Positions 47,826 to 59,523 of a stretch of 64,000 nt of DNA are shown here, piece after piece. The position numbers and the translations under genes were made by a program. Origin of the DNA: Acidobacteriota bacterium (GTDB taxonomy: Bacteria > Acidobacteriota > Blastocatellia > RBC074); assembly GCA_016196035.1 (NCBI GenBank), contig JACPYM010000029.1, positions 221,244 through 285,243 on the forward strand, in the 5' to 3' direction. Numbering within the stretch: the stretch's first letter is position 1; each line of letters starts with the position of its first letter. The notes beneath the pieces were generated by a model. That model saw only the letters and a program-made list of their open reading frames with translations, ran no database searches and was not told where the DNA came from.

Positions 47826-50300
47826 TTAACCAGTCACCGAGCTTTCAGCCACGCCAGTTACCAACGTATTGGTCTGCCAGAGGGAAGACGTGATCTCTGG
47901 CGTGCTGTCCAGACTCGGCCTGGCGTGCGGTACGGGCAGACGCTCCAGCGCTAGCTGCAATACTTCGTCCATCGTTTCAGCCAAATTGACTTGAATCTCT
48001 TGCAAAATGTCCGCAGGCACTTCGGCTAAATCCTTCTCATTCTCTTTCGGCAGAATGATGATAGTCATTCCCGCGCGATGCGCCGCCAGCAACTTTTCTT
48101 TCACACCGCCTATTGGCAGCACTTTGCCGCGCAAGGTGATCTCACCTGTCATGGCGACTTCGCGATGCACGGGGATGCGGGTAAAGACGGATGCCATAGC
48201 CGTAGCCATCGTGATCCCTGCCGAAGGGCCGTCTTTGGGGATTGCGCCTTCGGGCACGTGAATGTGCAAATCGTGGCTCTTATGCATGTCAGTCGCGATG
48301 CCCAATTCAGCCGCGCGTGAGCGAATGTAAGTGATCGCAGCCTGCGCGGATTCCTGCATGACATCACCGAGTTTGCCGGTGAGCGTAACCTTGCCGCTGC
48401 CTTCCACCAGCGTCGCTTCAATCTGCAACACATCGCCGCCGACTTCGGTCACAGCCAAGCCGTTGACCAGCCCGATTTCGCTGCGCTCGGCCATTGTTTG
48501 CGGGCGAAACTTTGTTGGTCCCAACAGTTTCTTGGCCGCCGCTGTGTCAACCAGGAAGTGAAACGGCTTGCCGCTGTCACCATTCTTGGCTGTCGCGGTT
48601 TCTTGCACGACGCGGCGCGCCACCTTGCGGCAGATCGAACCGATTTCGCGTTCCAGATTGCGCACGCCCGCTTCGCGCGTGTAGTACTCAATGATCGTCT
48701 TGAGACCGTCGTCCTTGAATTCGAGTTGCTCCGGTTTCAGACCATTGGCTTCCGACTGTTTGCGAATCAGATGGCGGCGGGCGATTTCGCTCTTCTCGCG
48801 TTCAGTGTAGCCAGCCAGACGAATGATTTCCAGACGATCCTGTAACGCTGGCGGTATCGTATGCAAGACGTTTGCCGTAGCAATGAACATCACCTGCGAC
48901 AGGTCATATTCAACATCCAGGTAATGGTCGTGAAAGGTGTGATTCTGTTCCGGGTCGAGCACTTCGAGCAGGGCCGCCGCCGGGTCGCCGCGATAATCGG
49001 AAGCGAGTTTGTCCACTTCATCCAGCAGCATCAGCGGGTTCACCGTGCTGGCTTTCTTCATCATCTGGATGATTTGACCGGGCAGTGCGCCGATGTAGGT
49101 GCGGCGATGACCTCGAATCTCGGCTTCGTCGCGCACGCCGCCTAAGGCCAGCCGCACAAAGGCGCGCCCTGTCGCTTTGGCAATCGAACGTCCCAGCGAA
49201 GTCTTACCCACGCCAGGCGGGCCGACAAAACAGAGAATCGAACCTTTGGGTTTTTCGACCAGTTGGCGCACGGCCAGATATTCGAGGATGCGTTCTTTGA
49301 CCTTGTCCAAGCCAAAATGGTCAGCGTCGAGGACTTCGTGGGCGTGGTTGATGTCGCGGATTTCTTCGCTGCGTTTTTGCCAGGGCACGCCGATCAGCCA
49401 GTCCACGTAATTGCGCGAAACGGTCGTCTCGGCGGACATGGGCGGCATCTGTTCGAGCTTCTTCAATTCACTCAACGCGCGTTCCAGCGCTTCTTCAGTC
49501 ATCCCGGCTTCTTCGATCTTCAGCTTCAATTCGTCGAACTCGGCGCGCTCATCCTTGCGGCCCAGTTCTTTGTGAATGGCTTTGATCTTTTCGTTCAGAT
49601 AATACTCGCGCTGCTGCTTTTCCATTTGGCGCTTGACGCGCGTCTGGATGGTGCGGTCAATGTTGGTCTTTTCGAGTTCAACTTCAAGGATTTCGATCAT
49701 GCGCAACAGGCGTTCGTGCGTCGAATAAGTTTCAAGCAGGCTCTGCTTGTCTTCAATCGGCAGCTTGAGTTTGTCGGCTAGGTGATCCACCAGGTGACCG
49801 GGGTCAGTGATTCTTAGCGCGGCTTGCACTTGTTCGAGGTTGGTATCTTGGGCTTGTTTGAGATATTGCTCCACCAGTCCGGCGATGCGCGTCAGCAACG
49901 GTGCGACACGACGCGGGTTCTCGGCCACCACGGGCGCGCGCCGCAACGTGGCGTAATACAGGCCATCGCGTTCTTCCACCCTGACAACGCGGGCACGCTC
50001 GCGTCCTTCGACTAAAACCTTGATGGTGGCTTCATCCGGTTTGCGCAAGGAGTTGGCGATGTAAGCAAGGGTGCCGACCTGGTAAATCTGACTGGCATTC
50101 GGTTCTTCAACAGTGGCGTCGTGTTGCGTTGCCAGGAAGATGATCCGGTTACCCGTCAAGGCCTCTTCCAGCGCCCGGACCGACGACAGGCGGCCAATCA
50201 CAAACGCCGCTTTGGTCTGCGGAAAGACCACCACATCGCGGATCGGTACCATAGGGTAACGGACGACATCACTGGGAGTACCGTCGTGAAACTCTTGCAT
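47826..50300 (-). CDS. lon: ATP-dependent Lon protease
   Basis: 824 residues. N-terminal substrate domain ('[23 protein letters not shown]'), coiled helical part, AAA+ with Walker A '[16 protein letters not shown]' (about 358-370) and Walker B '[15 protein letters not shown]', and protease domain with catalytic Ser in '[12 protein letters not shown]' (about 691) and Lys in '[15 protein letters not shown]' (about 734). It degrades misfolded and regulatory proteins. Downstream of clpX in a quality-control block; 285 bases separate the two. Confidence 0.97.
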   Translation of the reverse strand: MQEFHDGTPSDVVRYPMVPIRDVVVFPQTKAAFVIGRLSSVRALEEALTGNRIIFLATQHDATVEEPNASQIYQVGTLAYIANSLRKPDEATIKVLVEGRERARVVRVEERDGLYYATLRRAPVVAENPRRVAPLLTRIAGLVEQYLKQAQDTNLEQVQAALRITDPGHLVDHLADKLKLPIEDKQSLLETYSTHERLLRMIEILEVELEKTNIDRTIQTRVKRQMEKQQREYYLNEKIKAIHKELGRKDERAEFDELKLKIEEAGMTEEALERALSELKKLEQMPPMSAETTVSRNYVDWLIGVPWQKRSEEIRDINHAHEVLDADHFGLDKVKERILEYLAVRQLVEKPKGSILCFVGPPGVGKTSLGRSIAKATGRAFVRLALGGVRDEAEIRGHRRTYIGALPGQIIQMMKKASTVNPLMLLDEVDKLASDYRGDPAAALLEVLDPEQNHTFHDHYLDVEYDLSQVMFIATANVLHTIPPALQDRLEIIRLAGYTEREKSEIARRHLIRKQSEANGLKPEQLEFKDDGLKTIIEYYTREAGVRNLEREIGSICRKVARRVVQETATAKNGDSGKPFHFLVDTAAAKKLLGPTKFRPQTMAERSEIGLVNGLAVTEVGGDVLQIEATLVEGSGKVTLTGKLGDVMQESAQAAITYIRSRAAELGIATDMHKSHDLHIHVPEGAIPKDGPSAGITMATAMASVFTRIPVHREVAMTGEITLRGKVLPIGGVKEKLLAAHRAGMTIIILPKENEKDLAEVPADILQEIQVNLAETMDEVLQLALERLPVPHARPSLDSTPEITSSLWQTNTLVTGVAESSVTG

Positions 50301-50585
50301 TGCTGATCAACCTCAAAAAAACAAACTGAAATACAAAAGCAATCGTCATCTAGGCGCAACATCTAAAAGTTACGCCAGGAATATATGTCGGAAAAACGAA
50401 TTGGAAATGCCCGGAGAGAAAAGCCGTTGTCTTGCGACAAAGACCGTTGCCGTCAGTCAAACAGTGAATGATTCAGGATTGGGAGTCTGCTCAATTACGC
50501 CGGTTTTCAAACTTACCGTCGCGTCGTGAATAGGCAAGCTGGAAAATCAAATGCTGCCAAGCACTGTAAAGAAGGCCGCCTGCCC

Positions 50586-51818
50586 TTAGCCAGCCTTCTC
50601 AAGCGGGAAAACGGCGCGGCGGTCGCCAACCATTTCTGCCGTCACGTTGAACTCTTTGATCTTTTTCTGACTCGGCAGCGTGTACATCGCTTCCAGCATC
50701 AACTCTTCTAAAATCATGCGCAGCCCGCGCGCCCCAACCTTACGTTCACACGCCTGTTTCGCAATCGCGTGCAGCGCATCATCCGTGAAGCGCAACTTGA
50801 TGCTGTCCCATTCAAACTGGCGTTGATACTGTTTGACCAGCGCGTTCTTGGGTTGCGTCAGAATCTCGATCATCGCCCGTTCATCGAGTTCATGCAGCGT
50901 CCCGGCGACCGGCAAACGGCCTACGAATTCAGGGATCAAGCCGTACTTGATCAAATCTTCCGGCTGCACCTGTTGCAGCAGATCATTGGAGGCGCGTGCC
51001 TGTGCCATCGCGCGTATGTTTGCGCCAAAGCCCATTGCTTTTTGTCCAATGCGCTTTTGAATCACTTTATCCAACCCGACAAAGGCGCCACCGCAAATGA
51101 ACAGGATGTTGGTTGTGTCTACGAGGTAAAACTCCTGGTGCGGATGCTTGCGGCCGCCCTGTGGCGGGACGTTGGCAACGGTACCTTCCAGAATTTTCAG
51201 CAGGGCCTGTTGGACGCCTTCACCTGACACGTCGCGCGTGATCGAGGGGTTCTCGTCCTTGCGGCAAATCTTGTCAATCTCGTCAATGTAAATGATGCCT
51301 TGCTGCGCGCGCTCGACATCGCCGTTGGCGGCTTGTAGCAATTTCAGGATGATGTTCTCGACATCCTCACCCACGTACCCGGCTTCGGTCAGTGTCGTGG
51401 CGTCAACAATGGTGAACGGGACTTTGAGCATGCGCGCTAGCGTTTGCGCCAGCAGCGTCTTGCCCGTGCCGGTAGGGCCAATCAGCAGGATGTTGGACTT
51501 TTGAATTTCGACATCACCGCGCCGCTTCATCATCTCGATGCGTTTGTAGTGTTGGTAAACAGCGACGGCGAGTTTCTTCTTGGTATCGTCTTGGCCGATG
51601 ACATATTCGTCGAGGAAATCTTTGATCTCGGCAGGCTTGGGCAGCGGCGGGCGGGCGGCGGCGGCTTCCTGTTGCGCGTCATCACTGATGATTTCGATGC
51701 AGATGTCTATGCACTCATTGCAAATGTAAACGGTAGGCCCCGCGATTAGCTTTTTGACTTCGTTCTGGCTCTTGCCACAGAAGCTACAGCGTAGCGTATC
51801 TTCACCTCGTCTCATCAC
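50586..51818 (-). CDS. clpX: ATP-dependent protease ATPase subunit ClpX
   Basis: 410 residues, or 409 from the ATG at 51815. The N-terminal zinc-binding domain has four Cys ('[15 protein letters not shown]', '[13 protein letters not shown]'). AAA+ with Walker A '[13 protein letters not shown]' (about 110-122), Walker B '[12 protein letters not shown]', and sensor 2 '[19 protein letters not shown]'. Unfolds substrates for ClpP. Its zinc domain is related to the small neighbouring protein at 51990-52385. Confidence 0.97.
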   Translation of the reverse strand: MMRRGEDTLRCSFCGKSQNEVKKLIAGPTVYICNECIDICIEIISDDAQQEAAAARPPLPKPAEIKDFLDEYVIGQDDTKKKLAVAVYQHYKRIEMMKRRGDVEIQKSNILLIGPTGTGKTLLAQTLARMLKVPFTIVDATTLTEAGYVGEDVENIILKLLQAANGDVERAQQGIIYIDEIDKICRKDENPSITRDVSGEGVQQALLKILEGTVANVPPQGGRKHPHQEFYLVDTTNILFICGGAFVGLDKVIQKRIGQKAMGFGANIRAMAQARASNDLLQQVQPEDLIKYGLIPEFVGRLPVAGTLHELDERAMIEILTQPKNALVKQYQRQFEWDSIKLRFTDDALHAIAKQACERKVGARGLRMILEELMLEAMYTLPSQKKIKEFNVTAEMVGDRRAVFPLEKAG

Positions 51819-51989
51819 CGGGTGGCCTCCATTGGGAAAAATGACGGGAAAAATGCTGTTGTCATTGAGAACCTCTTCTGCACCTAGTCTGGTGTGGTGG
51901 ATGGTCTGCGGCTCGCATCATAAACAAGAGCTTAAGTCGTGTGCAAGCCTTCACTGGGGCTTGCTATTCGCCAAAGAGCAGTCCGGATT

Positions 51990-52385
51990 TCAGTACTTCG
52001 CAAGCGCGCACGACTTTTCACAGATTTGCGCTTCTTCACCAGGGAAAAGCCGTTCCCCTTGCGGATTATGCCGGTCATGAAGATTGAAACTGCACAAACC
52101 CTTGACCTTCTGCTCTTCGCCTAGCAGTCGCTTATACCAGGGGCGGTTTAACGAGGGCGTTTTTACCCCCAGATCGCGGTAATCGTCCAGCAACTGAATG
52201 CAAACCTCTACGCATTCATCACAAATATATCCTGCGCGTCCTTCGAATAACCGCTCCACCTCGCCTTCACCTAAGCCACAAAAAGAACAGCGCAAGCCCG
52301 GTTGCAACAACGGCGAAGCGACCGGTAATTCCGGCACCGGCTCCGTCATCACGTCCAGGTTCAGCATGGAGTAGGAATTCTGCAT
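51990..52385 (-). CDS. small protein carrying only a ClpX-type zinc-binding domain
   Basis: 131 residues. The central part 'LRCSFCGLGEGEVERLFEG' and 'YICDECVEVCIQLLDD' reproduces the ClpX C4 zinc domain (C-x2-C ... C-x2-C), but the AAA+ motor is absent: the rest is a 40-residue N-terminal tail and a C-terminal 'PWYKRLLGEEQKVKGLCSFNLHDRHN' region with extra Cys/His. It lies between clpP and clpX, in the same direction. ClpX zinc domains bind substrates and adaptors (SspB, lambda O), so a domain freed from the motor could act as adaptor, competitor or regulator of ClpXP. No such named protein is known to me. Confidence 0.82.
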   Translation of the reverse strand: MQNSYSMLNLDVMTEPVPELPVASPLLQPGLRCSFCGLGEGEVERLFEGRAGYICDECVEVCIQLLDDYRDLGVKTPSLNRPWYKRLLGEEQKVKGLCSFNLHDRHNPQGERLFPGEEAQICEKSCALAKY

Positions 52386-52450
52386 AACCTGAAAAGTGAA
52401 ACGCGGAGCGATACAGGCGGCATTACCCGCCTGCGTTGCTCCGCTAGCTG

Positions 52451-53050
52451 TTACTCGCGGTGTGCGATCACCAGATCAATCAAGCCATACTCCTTTGATT
52501 GTTCTGCACTCATAATACGGTCGCGATCAACGTCTTTTTCAATCTGCTCGACCGCCCTGCCGGTGTGGTTGGCGAGAATGCCATTGAGCCGTTCGCGCAT
52601 ACGCAAAATCTCTTTGGCCGCAATGTCAATGTCAGTGGCTTGTCCGCCGATTCCGCCAGCGTGTGGTTGGTGAATTAGGATGCGTGAGTTGGGGAGCGCG
52701 AACCGGCGTCCGGGCGTTCCGGCTGCCAACAGCACGGCCGCCATCGAAGCGCATTGCCCGATGCAGAAGGTGGTGACGGGATTTTTGACAAACTGCATAG
52801 TGTCGTAAATCGCCAGTCCCGACGTCACCGCACCGCCCGGCGAATTGATGTACAGGGAAATTTCTCGATCCGGATCTTCTGATTCGAGGAAGAGCATCTG
52901 CGCAACGATGAGGTTGGAAACCATATCGTCAATCGGCGTTCCCAGAAAGATGATGTTGTCTTTGAGCAGCCGCGAGAAGATGTCGGTAATGCGTTCGCCG
53001 CGCGAGGTCTGCTCTACTACATAAGGCACGTAAGCTTGCGAATTGATCAT
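52451..53050 (-). CDS. clpP: ATP-dependent Clp protease proteolytic subunit ClpP
   Basis: 199 residues, normal length. Catalytic Ser in '[17 protein letters not shown]' (about residue 100), His in '[13 protein letters not shown]' (about 126), Asp in the '[20 protein letters not shown]' region (about 175). Starts '[29 protein letters not shown]' with no long propeptide. Partner of ClpX; tig lies upstream on the same strand. Confidence 0.97.
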   Translation of the reverse strand: MINSQAYVPYVVEQTSRGERITDIFSRLLKDNIIFLGTPIDDMVSNLIVAQMLFLESEDPDREISLYINSPGGAVTSGLAIYDTMQFVKNPVTTFCIGQCASMAAVLLAAGTPGRRFALPNSRILIHQPHAGGIGGQATDIDIAAKEILRMRERLNGILANHTGRAVEQIEKDVDRDRIMSAEQSKEYGLIDLVIAHRE

Positions 53051-53171
53051 AACTGCTTTTGAACCTATTCGGGGAAAGCCGGTCAGCCGCCATAAGTGCT
53101 GACCGGTATGTTGTGGCCGGTTTGGAAAATGATTACTTGAATTGAGTTACGCACGGTCACTGTTTGCTCAA

Positions 53172-54566
53172 TCAAGCCTGCTCTGCCGGTTGATCCTCAG
53201 TTGCGGGCGCCGCCGCTGCCTGTTTGGCCGCCGCCTCTGCGGCGAGTTGTTCGGCGGTAACTTCTTCGACCGTGATCTCTGCGTGGTTGACAAGCGCATC
53301 AACCGCTTTCCCATAGCGCAACCGGTTTTCGATACTAGGAAGCTCATCTTCCTTTGTCAAGCGAGCCTTAAGTTGCTGCGGCAACAGCTTCATACCATAG
53401 GCCATGCGCGCGATTTCGTGGTCAATTTCGTCACCTGTGACGCGCACTTTCTCAGCCGTGCCGATGCGTCCAATCACCAATGCCGCGCGCACGTCACGCA
53501 CCGCCATCAAACGCGCTTCGCCAAAGCGTTCTTCCCAATTGATGGTTTGGGCGACTTCCTTGGGCAAACCGCTTTGGGCCAATTGGTAGGCAAAGTTCTG
53601 CATCCGATCCTGGGCCTGCTGTTCAACCAATACGTCGGGCACCTGGAATTCATAAGTGTCGAGCACTTTCTCCACCAATTCATCGCGCAAACGGGCATCC
53701 GCCTCACGTTCGGCGGAGTTCGTCAAATCCTCGCGCACCCGCTCGCGCAGTTGTTGCAGCGTCTCGAATTCCTGTCCGAATTGTTGCGCGAATTCGTCAT
53801 TCAATTCCGGCAATTCTTTTTGCCGCACGGCGACGACTGTGGCGGTGAAATCTACGGTTTTGCCTGCCAGCCCTTGAGAAGTGAAATCTTCGGGATAGAC
53901 CACGCGGAATTCACGTATATCGCCTTCTTTGGCATTGGCCAAATGTTCATTGAATTCCGGCTGCACGCCTTCCGCGCCCAATTCAATCTGCACATCATCC
54001 GCCTTCAGGTCTTCCTCTGGCGGTTCTCCTTCAGCAACAACATACTTGCCCACCAAATTGACCGAGACGAAATCGCCAGTTTGCGAAGGGCGGTCTTCCA
54101 CCGGCACGAACTCCGCCGAGTTCTCACGCCAGCGCTCAATCACCTTTTCAATGTCCTCATCGGTTACTTGGCGCACACGCTTGATAGCCTTGAGGCTTTT
54201 GTATTCTTGTAACTCGAAATTCGGAATGACCTCGACGCTGACCTTGAAACTCAGCGGTGTGTCTTCTTCAAAGGAGAGGTCAGCGATTTGCGGTTCACCT
54301 ACGACATTGAGTTTGTGGTCTTCCAGTGCATGGCCCAACGCGTGGGGCAAGAGCCGTGACAAAACTTCTTCTTTGACATCCTTGGCAAAGCGTTGTTTGA
54401 CCATGTGACGCGGGATTTTGCCTTGGCGGAAACCGGGAACCTTGGCGTGGCGCGCATAGGCTTCGTAGGTTTTCTCGAATTCGGCCTTTACCTCGGCGGC
54501 GTCTACTTCAATGGTGAGGTCTTTCTTGACCTCCGAAACATCTACCAGAGCGACTTGTGCTTTCAA
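53172..54566 (-). CDS. tig: trigger factor
   Basis: 464 residues. Ribosome-binding domain with signature '[12 protein letters not shown]' (about residues 42-53), FKBP-type PPIase domain (about 160-260: '[19 protein letters not shown]', '[39 protein letters not shown]'), C-terminal chaperone helices, and an Ala/Gln-rich tail ('[23 protein letters not shown]'). Start codon is TTG with GAAAGG 9 bases upstream. First chaperone to meet nascent chains; its place before clpP is conserved widely. Confidence 0.96.
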   Translation of the reverse strand: MKAQVALVDVSEVKKDLTIEVDAAEVKAEFEKTYEAYARHAKVPGFRQGKIPRHMVKQRFAKDVKEEVLSRLLPHALGHALEDHKLNVVGEPQIADLSFEEDTPLSFKVSVEVIPNFELQEYKSLKAIKRVRQVTDEDIEKVIERWRENSAEFVPVEDRPSQTGDFVSVNLVGKYVVAEGEPPEEDLKADDVQIELGAEGVQPEFNEHLANAKEGDIREFRVVYPEDFTSQGLAGKTVDFTATVVAVRQKELPELNDEFAQQFGQEFETLQQLRERVREDLTNSAEREADARLRDELVEKVLDTYEFQVPDVLVEQQAQDRMQNFAYQLAQSGLPKEVAQTINWEERFGEARLMAVRDVRAALVIGRIGTAEKVRVTGDEIDHEIARMAYGMKLLPQQLKARLTKEDELPSIENRLRYGKAVDALVNHAEITVEEVTAEQLAAEAAAKQAAAAPATEDQPAEQA

Positions 54567-54732
54567 CGTTCAATACCTTTCTTCAACCATAATTCAAAAC
54601 GCGGGGACTCAAAAACGCGGTAAACGCCCACGTGCGGCTTGCCCCGCAGTTTTTGCCAAACATTCAGATCGGATTACAGGCTTTGAAATCGTGGGCGGGC
54701 AAGTTGATGAGTCGCGGCGTTTTCATACTTGA

Positions 54733-54816
<84 letters not shown>

Positions 54817-54974
54817 GTGGTGTTAAGCGAAAACGCAGCCTAACAAATTTCCGAAAGCCGCGCAACCAAGCCTTAAAATGCGTTCAAACCAGACTTAGGC
54901 CGCGCTTTCGCCAGATTTGACAGGCCCGCGCGAGCACGCTAAATATGCCTGCAAGATTGAAGAGGAGCTAAACA

Positions 54975-55424
54975 ATGACTTTTCTGGAACGCATCAACCG
55001 AGACATCACTACAGCCATGAAAGCCAAAGAGGCCGCGCGGCTCTCTACCTTGCGCATGGTCAAAACCGCGCTCAAGAACCGCGAGATAGATAAAATGGCC
55101 GCGCTCACGGACGACGAGGCGCTCAAAATTTTGCAATCGCTGGTCAAACAACGCCGCGACAGCGTCGAACAATACACGCAAGGCGGACGTCCCGAACTCG
55201 CCGCGAAAGAAGCCGCTGAGATCAAAATGATCGAAGCTTACCTGCCCGCCGCGCTCGACGAAGCCGCCATCGCTGGTATTGTCGAGGCCACCATCACTGA
55301 GCTTGGGGCAACCTCGGCGAAAGAGATGGGACAAGTGATGAAAGCCGTGATGGTCAAGCTTGCGGGGCAAACCGCCGACGGAAAAGTCGTCAGTCAACTT
55401 GTCAAAGCACGGCTTGGCGCATAG
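54975..55424 (+). CDS. GatB/YqeY domain protein
   Basis: 149 residues beginning [39 protein letters not shown], with '[41 protein letters not shown]' and the ending '[31 protein letters not shown]', a full-length YqeY. It is related to the tail of GatB amidotransferase subunits and probably binds tRNA; function uncertain. GAGGAG lies 7 bases before the ATG. Confidence 0.94.
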   Translation: MTFLERINRDITTAMKAKEAARLSTLRMVKTALKNREIDKMAALTDDEALKILQSLVKQRRDSVEQYTQGGRPELAAKEAAEIKMIEAYLPAALDEAAIAGIVEATITELGATSAKEMGQVMKAVMVKLAGQTADGKVVSQLVKARLGA

Positions 55425-55545
55425 GGATTCTTGAGGAACAAACGGTTTTTCAGGTTCGTAAGGCTGACTGCGCTGGAACGGCTGTAAGAACGCCACTATC
55501 AGCGACTTTCAGTAACTTGAAACAAATCTTTAGGAGTTGTGCATT

Positions 55546-55728
55546 ATGTTTGGAACGCTCTTGTGGTTGGCCTGTGTGATTTTGGATATCTTTGCCATCA
55601 ACGATGTCATGAATTCGTCGCGCGATTGGGCGACCAAAGTCGTGTTGATTGCCATCATTCTGCTCGTGCCGTTTATCGGCGCCGGTCTTTATCTGTTTGC
55701 CTTTCGCGACAAAAGCTTCTCGGCATAA
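55546..55728 (+). CDS. small membrane protein, PLDc_N-like
   Basis: 60 residues from the ATG at 55546, with TAGGAG 9 bases upstream. Two helices (about 3-20 and 30-53) and the pattern 'DVMNSSRDWATKVVLIAIILLVPFIGAGLYLF' match the small PLDc_N (phospholipase D nuclease N-terminal) domain proteins. Function unknown; probably a membrane stress protein. Confidence 0.78.
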   Translation: MFGTLLWLACVILDIFAINDVMNSSRDWATKVVLIAIILLVPFIGAGLYLFAFRDKSFSA

Positions 55729-55747
55729 TCAGCGCTGGCGAATTTCG

Positions 55748-57262
55748 TTATTTGGCTTGCTGACGTGGTGTGGTGCTATGCCGCAACACTGCGCCGGGGC
55801 GAGCGTTGGTCACTTGGCCCTGCTCGACTACCGGCACGCCATTGACGATGACGAACTGAATGCCAACCGGCTCAGCCAGTGGTTGCGTCATCGTTGCTTG
55901 ATCCAACACCTTGTTTGCATCGAACGCCACGACATCCGCTTTCATTCCTACCTTGAGCAAACCGCGATCTTGTAGTCCCAGCCGCCACGCCGGATAGGCG
56001 CTCATCTTGCGTATCGCTTCTTCCAGTTTCAACCACTTCCATTCGCGCACATAACGTCCTAGCACGCGCGGGAACGTCCCCGCGCCACGTGGATGCCGGT
56101 TCGCGATTCCGCCATCGCTGGCAACCATCACCCACGGTTGTTGATAAAACGTGCGAATATCCGGCTCGGTCATGGATTTGCAAACCACACTCGCGCCGCC
56201 GTCCTTGACGATCTGCATGTAAACCTCAACAGCGGTTTGATTGTTGGCGCGTGCAATCTCGTCGAGCGTCTTGCCTTCATAGGCGCGATGCGTAGCGCAA
56301 TTCGTCACCAATACATTCGCGCCGCCGCCGACATCGTTCAGACCCTTTTTCACCATCACCGGATCGTCATGCTTACGACTTGGCACCAACACCGTGATTG
56401 TCGAAGCCCAGGCATCGTAAGGGTAACAATCCGCCGTGACATCTAAGCCAGTGCGCCGGGCCGCTTCGATCAGCGCGACGACTTCGCGCGCTTTGCCCCA
56501 CACGCCCATCGTGCCGAGCTTGATGTGCGAGATTTGCACCGGCAAACCGCCCTCACGGCCGATGCGTAGCGCCTCGTTGAAGGCGTTCATTGCATCATCG
56601 GCTTCGTCGCGCACGTGGCTCATATAAATGCCGCCGTATTTGGCGGCCACGCGTGCCAGCTCGATCACCTCTTCAGTCGTGCTGGGATATCCGATGTCGT
56701 ATTCCAAGCCGGTCGAAAGTCCAACCGCACCCTCGCGCATCGCTTGTTCCACTAACTCGACCATCCGCGCAACCTCACGCTCAGTCGCCGCGCGCTTGTA
56801 ATCTTGCCCCATCACTTGCTGCCGCACCGTCGCGTGGCCGACGAATGCCAACACATTGACCGAAGTGCGTTGTTGTTCCAGCTTGCTCAAATAATCCGCC
56901 AAGGGAAAGGGCGAGCCGCCATCCGGCCCGATGGCGAGCGTGGTGATGCCTTGCAGTATTTGGCTGCGGGCCGTGGAATCAGTCAGCAAACCTCGTTCGG
57001 AATGGTTATGTACGTCAACGAACCCAGGCGCAACGATCAACCCGCGGGCGTCAATCACGCGTTCGCCTGCGTGCGGTTTCAGTTTCCCAATCGCACTGAT
57101 TTGGTCGCCGATGATACGGACATCTGCTTGCCTGCCATGCGCGCCAGTACCATCAATTACGATCCCGCCAGCGAGCAAGAGCGACGTCGCCGAGTTGTTT
57201 TGCGGCGCTGATGGAATTGTCAGGCAAGCGAGTACGAGCCAACACGCAATGACCTTTTTCAT
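55748..57262 (-). CDS. exported amidohydrolase, N-acyl-D-amino-acid deacylase (D-aminoacylase) family
   Basis: 504 residues. Signal peptide about 1-20. Beta/alpha-barrel amidohydrolase: the first metal site HxH is in 'FVDVHNHSERGL' (His 85 and 87); a further His lies in 'YMSHVRDEAD' and 'VQISHIKLGTMG'; and the catalytic Asp in 'MVASDGGIANRHPRGAGTFPRVL'. The latter is the D-aminoacylase signature, hydrolysing N-acyl-D-amino acids. 'LEYDIGYPSTTEEVIEL' also fits. The export signal suggests periplasmic scavenging of acylated amino acids. It precedes, in the same orientation, the M28 peptidase gene (stop 57349), with 86 bases between. Confidence 0.92.
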   Translation of the reverse strand: MKKVIACWLVLACLTIPSAPQNNSATSLLLAGGIVIDGTGAHGRQADVRIIGDQISAIGKLKPHAGERVIDARGLIVAPGFVDVHNHSERGLLTDSTARSQILQGITTLAIGPDGGSPFPLADYLSKLEQQRTSVNVLAFVGHATVRQQVMGQDYKRAATEREVARMVELVEQAMREGAVGLSTGLEYDIGYPSTTEEVIELARVAAKYGGIYMSHVRDEADDAMNAFNEALRIGREGGLPVQISHIKLGTMGVWGKAREVVALIEAARRTGLDVTADCYPYDAWASTITVLVPSRKHDDPVMVKKGLNDVGGGANVLVTNCATHRAYEGKTLDEIARANNQTAVEVYMQIVKDGGASVVCKSMTEPDIRTFYQQPWVMVASDGGIANRHPRGAGTFPRVLGRYVREWKWLKLEEAIRKMSAYPAWRLGLQDRGLLKVGMKADVVAFDANKVLDQATMTQPLAEPVGIQFVIVNGVPVVEQGQVTNARPGAVLRHSTTPRQQAK

Positions 57263-57348
57263 GCTGCCTCCGCTAACAACGACAGTACTGCATTGTCTAC
57301 AGCACTGCCGTTGGGATTCTCTTTGATCGAACTTGGTAGAAAGGCTTG

Positions 57349-59523
57349 TTACTGACCTTGCAGCTTGCGCGCAGCCTCATTCACCTGGGCCGCCATGCCG
57401 TCCAACGTTTGGCTGACGACCTTGACCTGTTCGTTGGCCTCTGCCCAGTTCTTTTGCTCCAACGCCTCGCGCACACCGGGTAAGGTCTTCACGCCATAGC
57501 CAGTGTAAAAGCCTGGCGCGTATATCTGGTGCTTGAACCATGCGCGGCGCGGCAGCCCCGCGTCAGACAATAGTTTGCGCTCTGATTGATAGAGCAGGGC
57601 ATTCAGCGCTTTCAACTCAGGTGTTGAAAGCGGCGCACCGTTGCTTGGCTTGCTACGCACCGCTCTATCATAGCTATCTGCCGCGTTGCGCAATTGAATG
57701 GCAGCCTTGCGCAACGGTGCGAGGTCAACATTCTGCTTTGGCAGCTTTGCCAATTCATCAACGTAGCCGCTGATCGTCTCAGCCAGATTGGTGAACTCGA
57801 ACGGCAGCACTTGCGCATCCGCCAGCCGCAGCGTCGCGGTGCCTGCGGCTTGCACAAGCGTGCGGCCGTATTCAAACGTGCCATCCGAAAATTTTTGATA
57901 CCAGGCGATGGAATCATAGATCGAGTGGTAAATGCCGCCGCCTGCTTCGCCGCCAAATCCGATGTTGAGGGAAGCGATGCCAAGATGGTCAATGAAGGCC
58001 GTGTAATCGGAGCCTGAACCCAAGGCGCTGATGCGCAAGTCGCCGCGATTGCGCAATTCGTTACGTTCCTCATCGCCCCGCGCCTGTTCCAGCCGCCGCG
58101 CCTGCATTGCCTCCCAAAGCGATTGCTTGCGCTTGGGGTCGTTGACCGAACGCGCTACATCGTTGATGAAGTGTTCGAGTGAATGCGAACCGCTGGCATT
58201 GAACCAGCCTTTGCTGGTGCTGTCGCTGTTAAGATACGCGACGGCTTTCTGTTTCAACTCTTCCGCGTGCTGTTCGACCCATTCGGTGGAACCGAGCAAG
58301 CCTTGTTCTTCACCATCCCAAGCGCAAAAGATGATCGTGCGTTTTGGCCGCCAGCCTTGTTTGAGCAATTCGCCAAAAGCGCGCGCTTCTTCGAGTACCG
58401 CTACCATTCCGCTGACCGGATCATCTGCGCCATTGACCCAGGCGTCGTGATGGTTGCCGCGAATGATCCACTCATCGGGAAAGGCGCTGCCTTCGATTTT
58501 GGCAATTACGTCGTAAAGCGTCACCTGCTTCCAATCGAAGGTTGCTTTCAGATGTACTGTCGCAGGACCCGGACCAGTGTGATAAGTGACTGGCAAAGCA
58601 CCGCGCCAATTATCAGGCACGACTTGTCCGCCCAAACTTTTCAACAACGGCAACGCATCGCCGTAGGAAATGGGCAGCACCGGAATTTTCAAAATAGTTT
58701 TCGCTTCTTCGCGCGTCAGGCGTTTGGCCTCTTTTGTCGCGCCTATACCCGGTGTCAACGGATCGCCCGGATGAATTGGCATATCCATTACACTGCCACG
58801 TTGCGCACCGAATTCCGGCCGCCAGGGTCCTTTGGGATAAACATCGCCTTGATAATAACCATCATCTTTCGGATCGGAATAAATCAAACAACCCACCGCG
58901 CCATGTTCGTAAGCAACCTTAGGCTTGATACCGCGCCAACTGCCGCCATAGCGCGCAATCACAATCTTACCCTTTACGTCTACGCCAAGCTTGGCCAGGA
59001 CTTCGTAATCAGCAGGCACACCGTAATTCGCATAGACCAACTGCGCGGTGACATCGCCTTCGCCCGAATAAGCGTTGTACACGGGCAATTGATTTGCATC
59101 GCCCGAATCAGCGTCTTCCTTTAGGGCAGGTTCTTTCAAACTGGCGTTGTATTTTTCTGGCGCGATCAATTCAACTACACGCTCTTTCGGTGTCGGGAAA
59201 AGCACGTCATATTCTTCCAACTTCGTTTGCAAGCCCCATGAAATCAGGCGCTCGCGCATCCACTCAGCATTGCGTTTATCAGCGGGCGAACCCAGATGAT
59301 GCGGCTCCGCCGCGAGTACATTCATGTATTCGCGCAAGTTTTCTGTTTTAGGTACGGCTCGGAAATTTTCTTCCCAGTCAATGCCGTGCTTGGTTTGCGC
59401 ATGGATGTTCGTAAGCGAGTTACGTTTGCGTGCAACAACGGTGAAAACAGGTGAAAACGTCTGGAGGGCTAATAAATACAGGCTAATCGTCGCGGCAATG
59501 CGAATCAAGAGGCGGTTGCGCAT
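57349..59523 (-). CDS. exported M28 peptidase of the glutamate carboxypeptidase II type
   Basis: 724 residues from the ATG at 59523 (AAGGAG 5 bases upstream). Signal segment about 5-25. A PA-like insert (about 145-300) is followed by the M28 catalytic domain: zinc ligands in 'IIRGNHHDAWVNGADDPVSG' and catalytic/ligand Glu pair in 'WDGEEQGLLGSTEW' (about 404), further 'GSGSDYTAFIDHLG', and the C-terminal transferrin-receptor-like dimer domain. These enzymes release amino acids from acidic peptides. It is probably cotranscribed with the amidohydrolase at 55748-57262, forming a peptide and amino-acid salvage pair. Confidence 0.94.
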   Translation of the reverse strand: MRNRLLIRIAATISLYLLALQTFSPVFTVVARKRNSLTNIHAQTKHGIDWEENFRAVPKTENLREYMNVLAAEPHHLGSPADKRNAEWMRERLISWGLQTKLEEYDVLFPTPKERVVELIAPEKYNASLKEPALKEDADSGDANQLPVYNAYSGEGDVTAQLVYANYGVPADYEVLAKLGVDVKGKIVIARYGGSWRGIKPKVAYEHGAVGCLIYSDPKDDGYYQGDVYPKGPWRPEFGAQRGSVMDMPIHPGDPLTPGIGATKEAKRLTREEAKTILKIPVLPISYGDALPLLKSLGGQVVPDNWRGALPVTYHTGPGPATVHLKATFDWKQVTLYDVIAKIEGSAFPDEWIIRGNHHDAWVNGADDPVSGMVAVLEEARAFGELLKQGWRPKRTIIFCAWDGEEQGLLGSTEWVEQHAEELKQKAVAYLNSDSTSKGWFNASGSHSLEHFINDVARSVNDPKRKQSLWEAMQARRLEQARGDEERNELRNRGDLRISALGSGSDYTAFIDHLGIASLNIGFGGEAGGGIYHSIYDSIAWYQKFSDGTFEYGRTLVQAAGTATLRLADAQVLPFEFTNLAETISGYVDELAKLPKQNVDLAPLRKAAIQLRNAADSYDRAVRSKPSNGAPLSTPELKALNALLYQSERKLLSDAGLPRRAWFKHQIYAPGFYTGYGVKTLPGVREALEQKNWAEANEQVKVVSQTLDGMAAQVNEAARKLQGQ

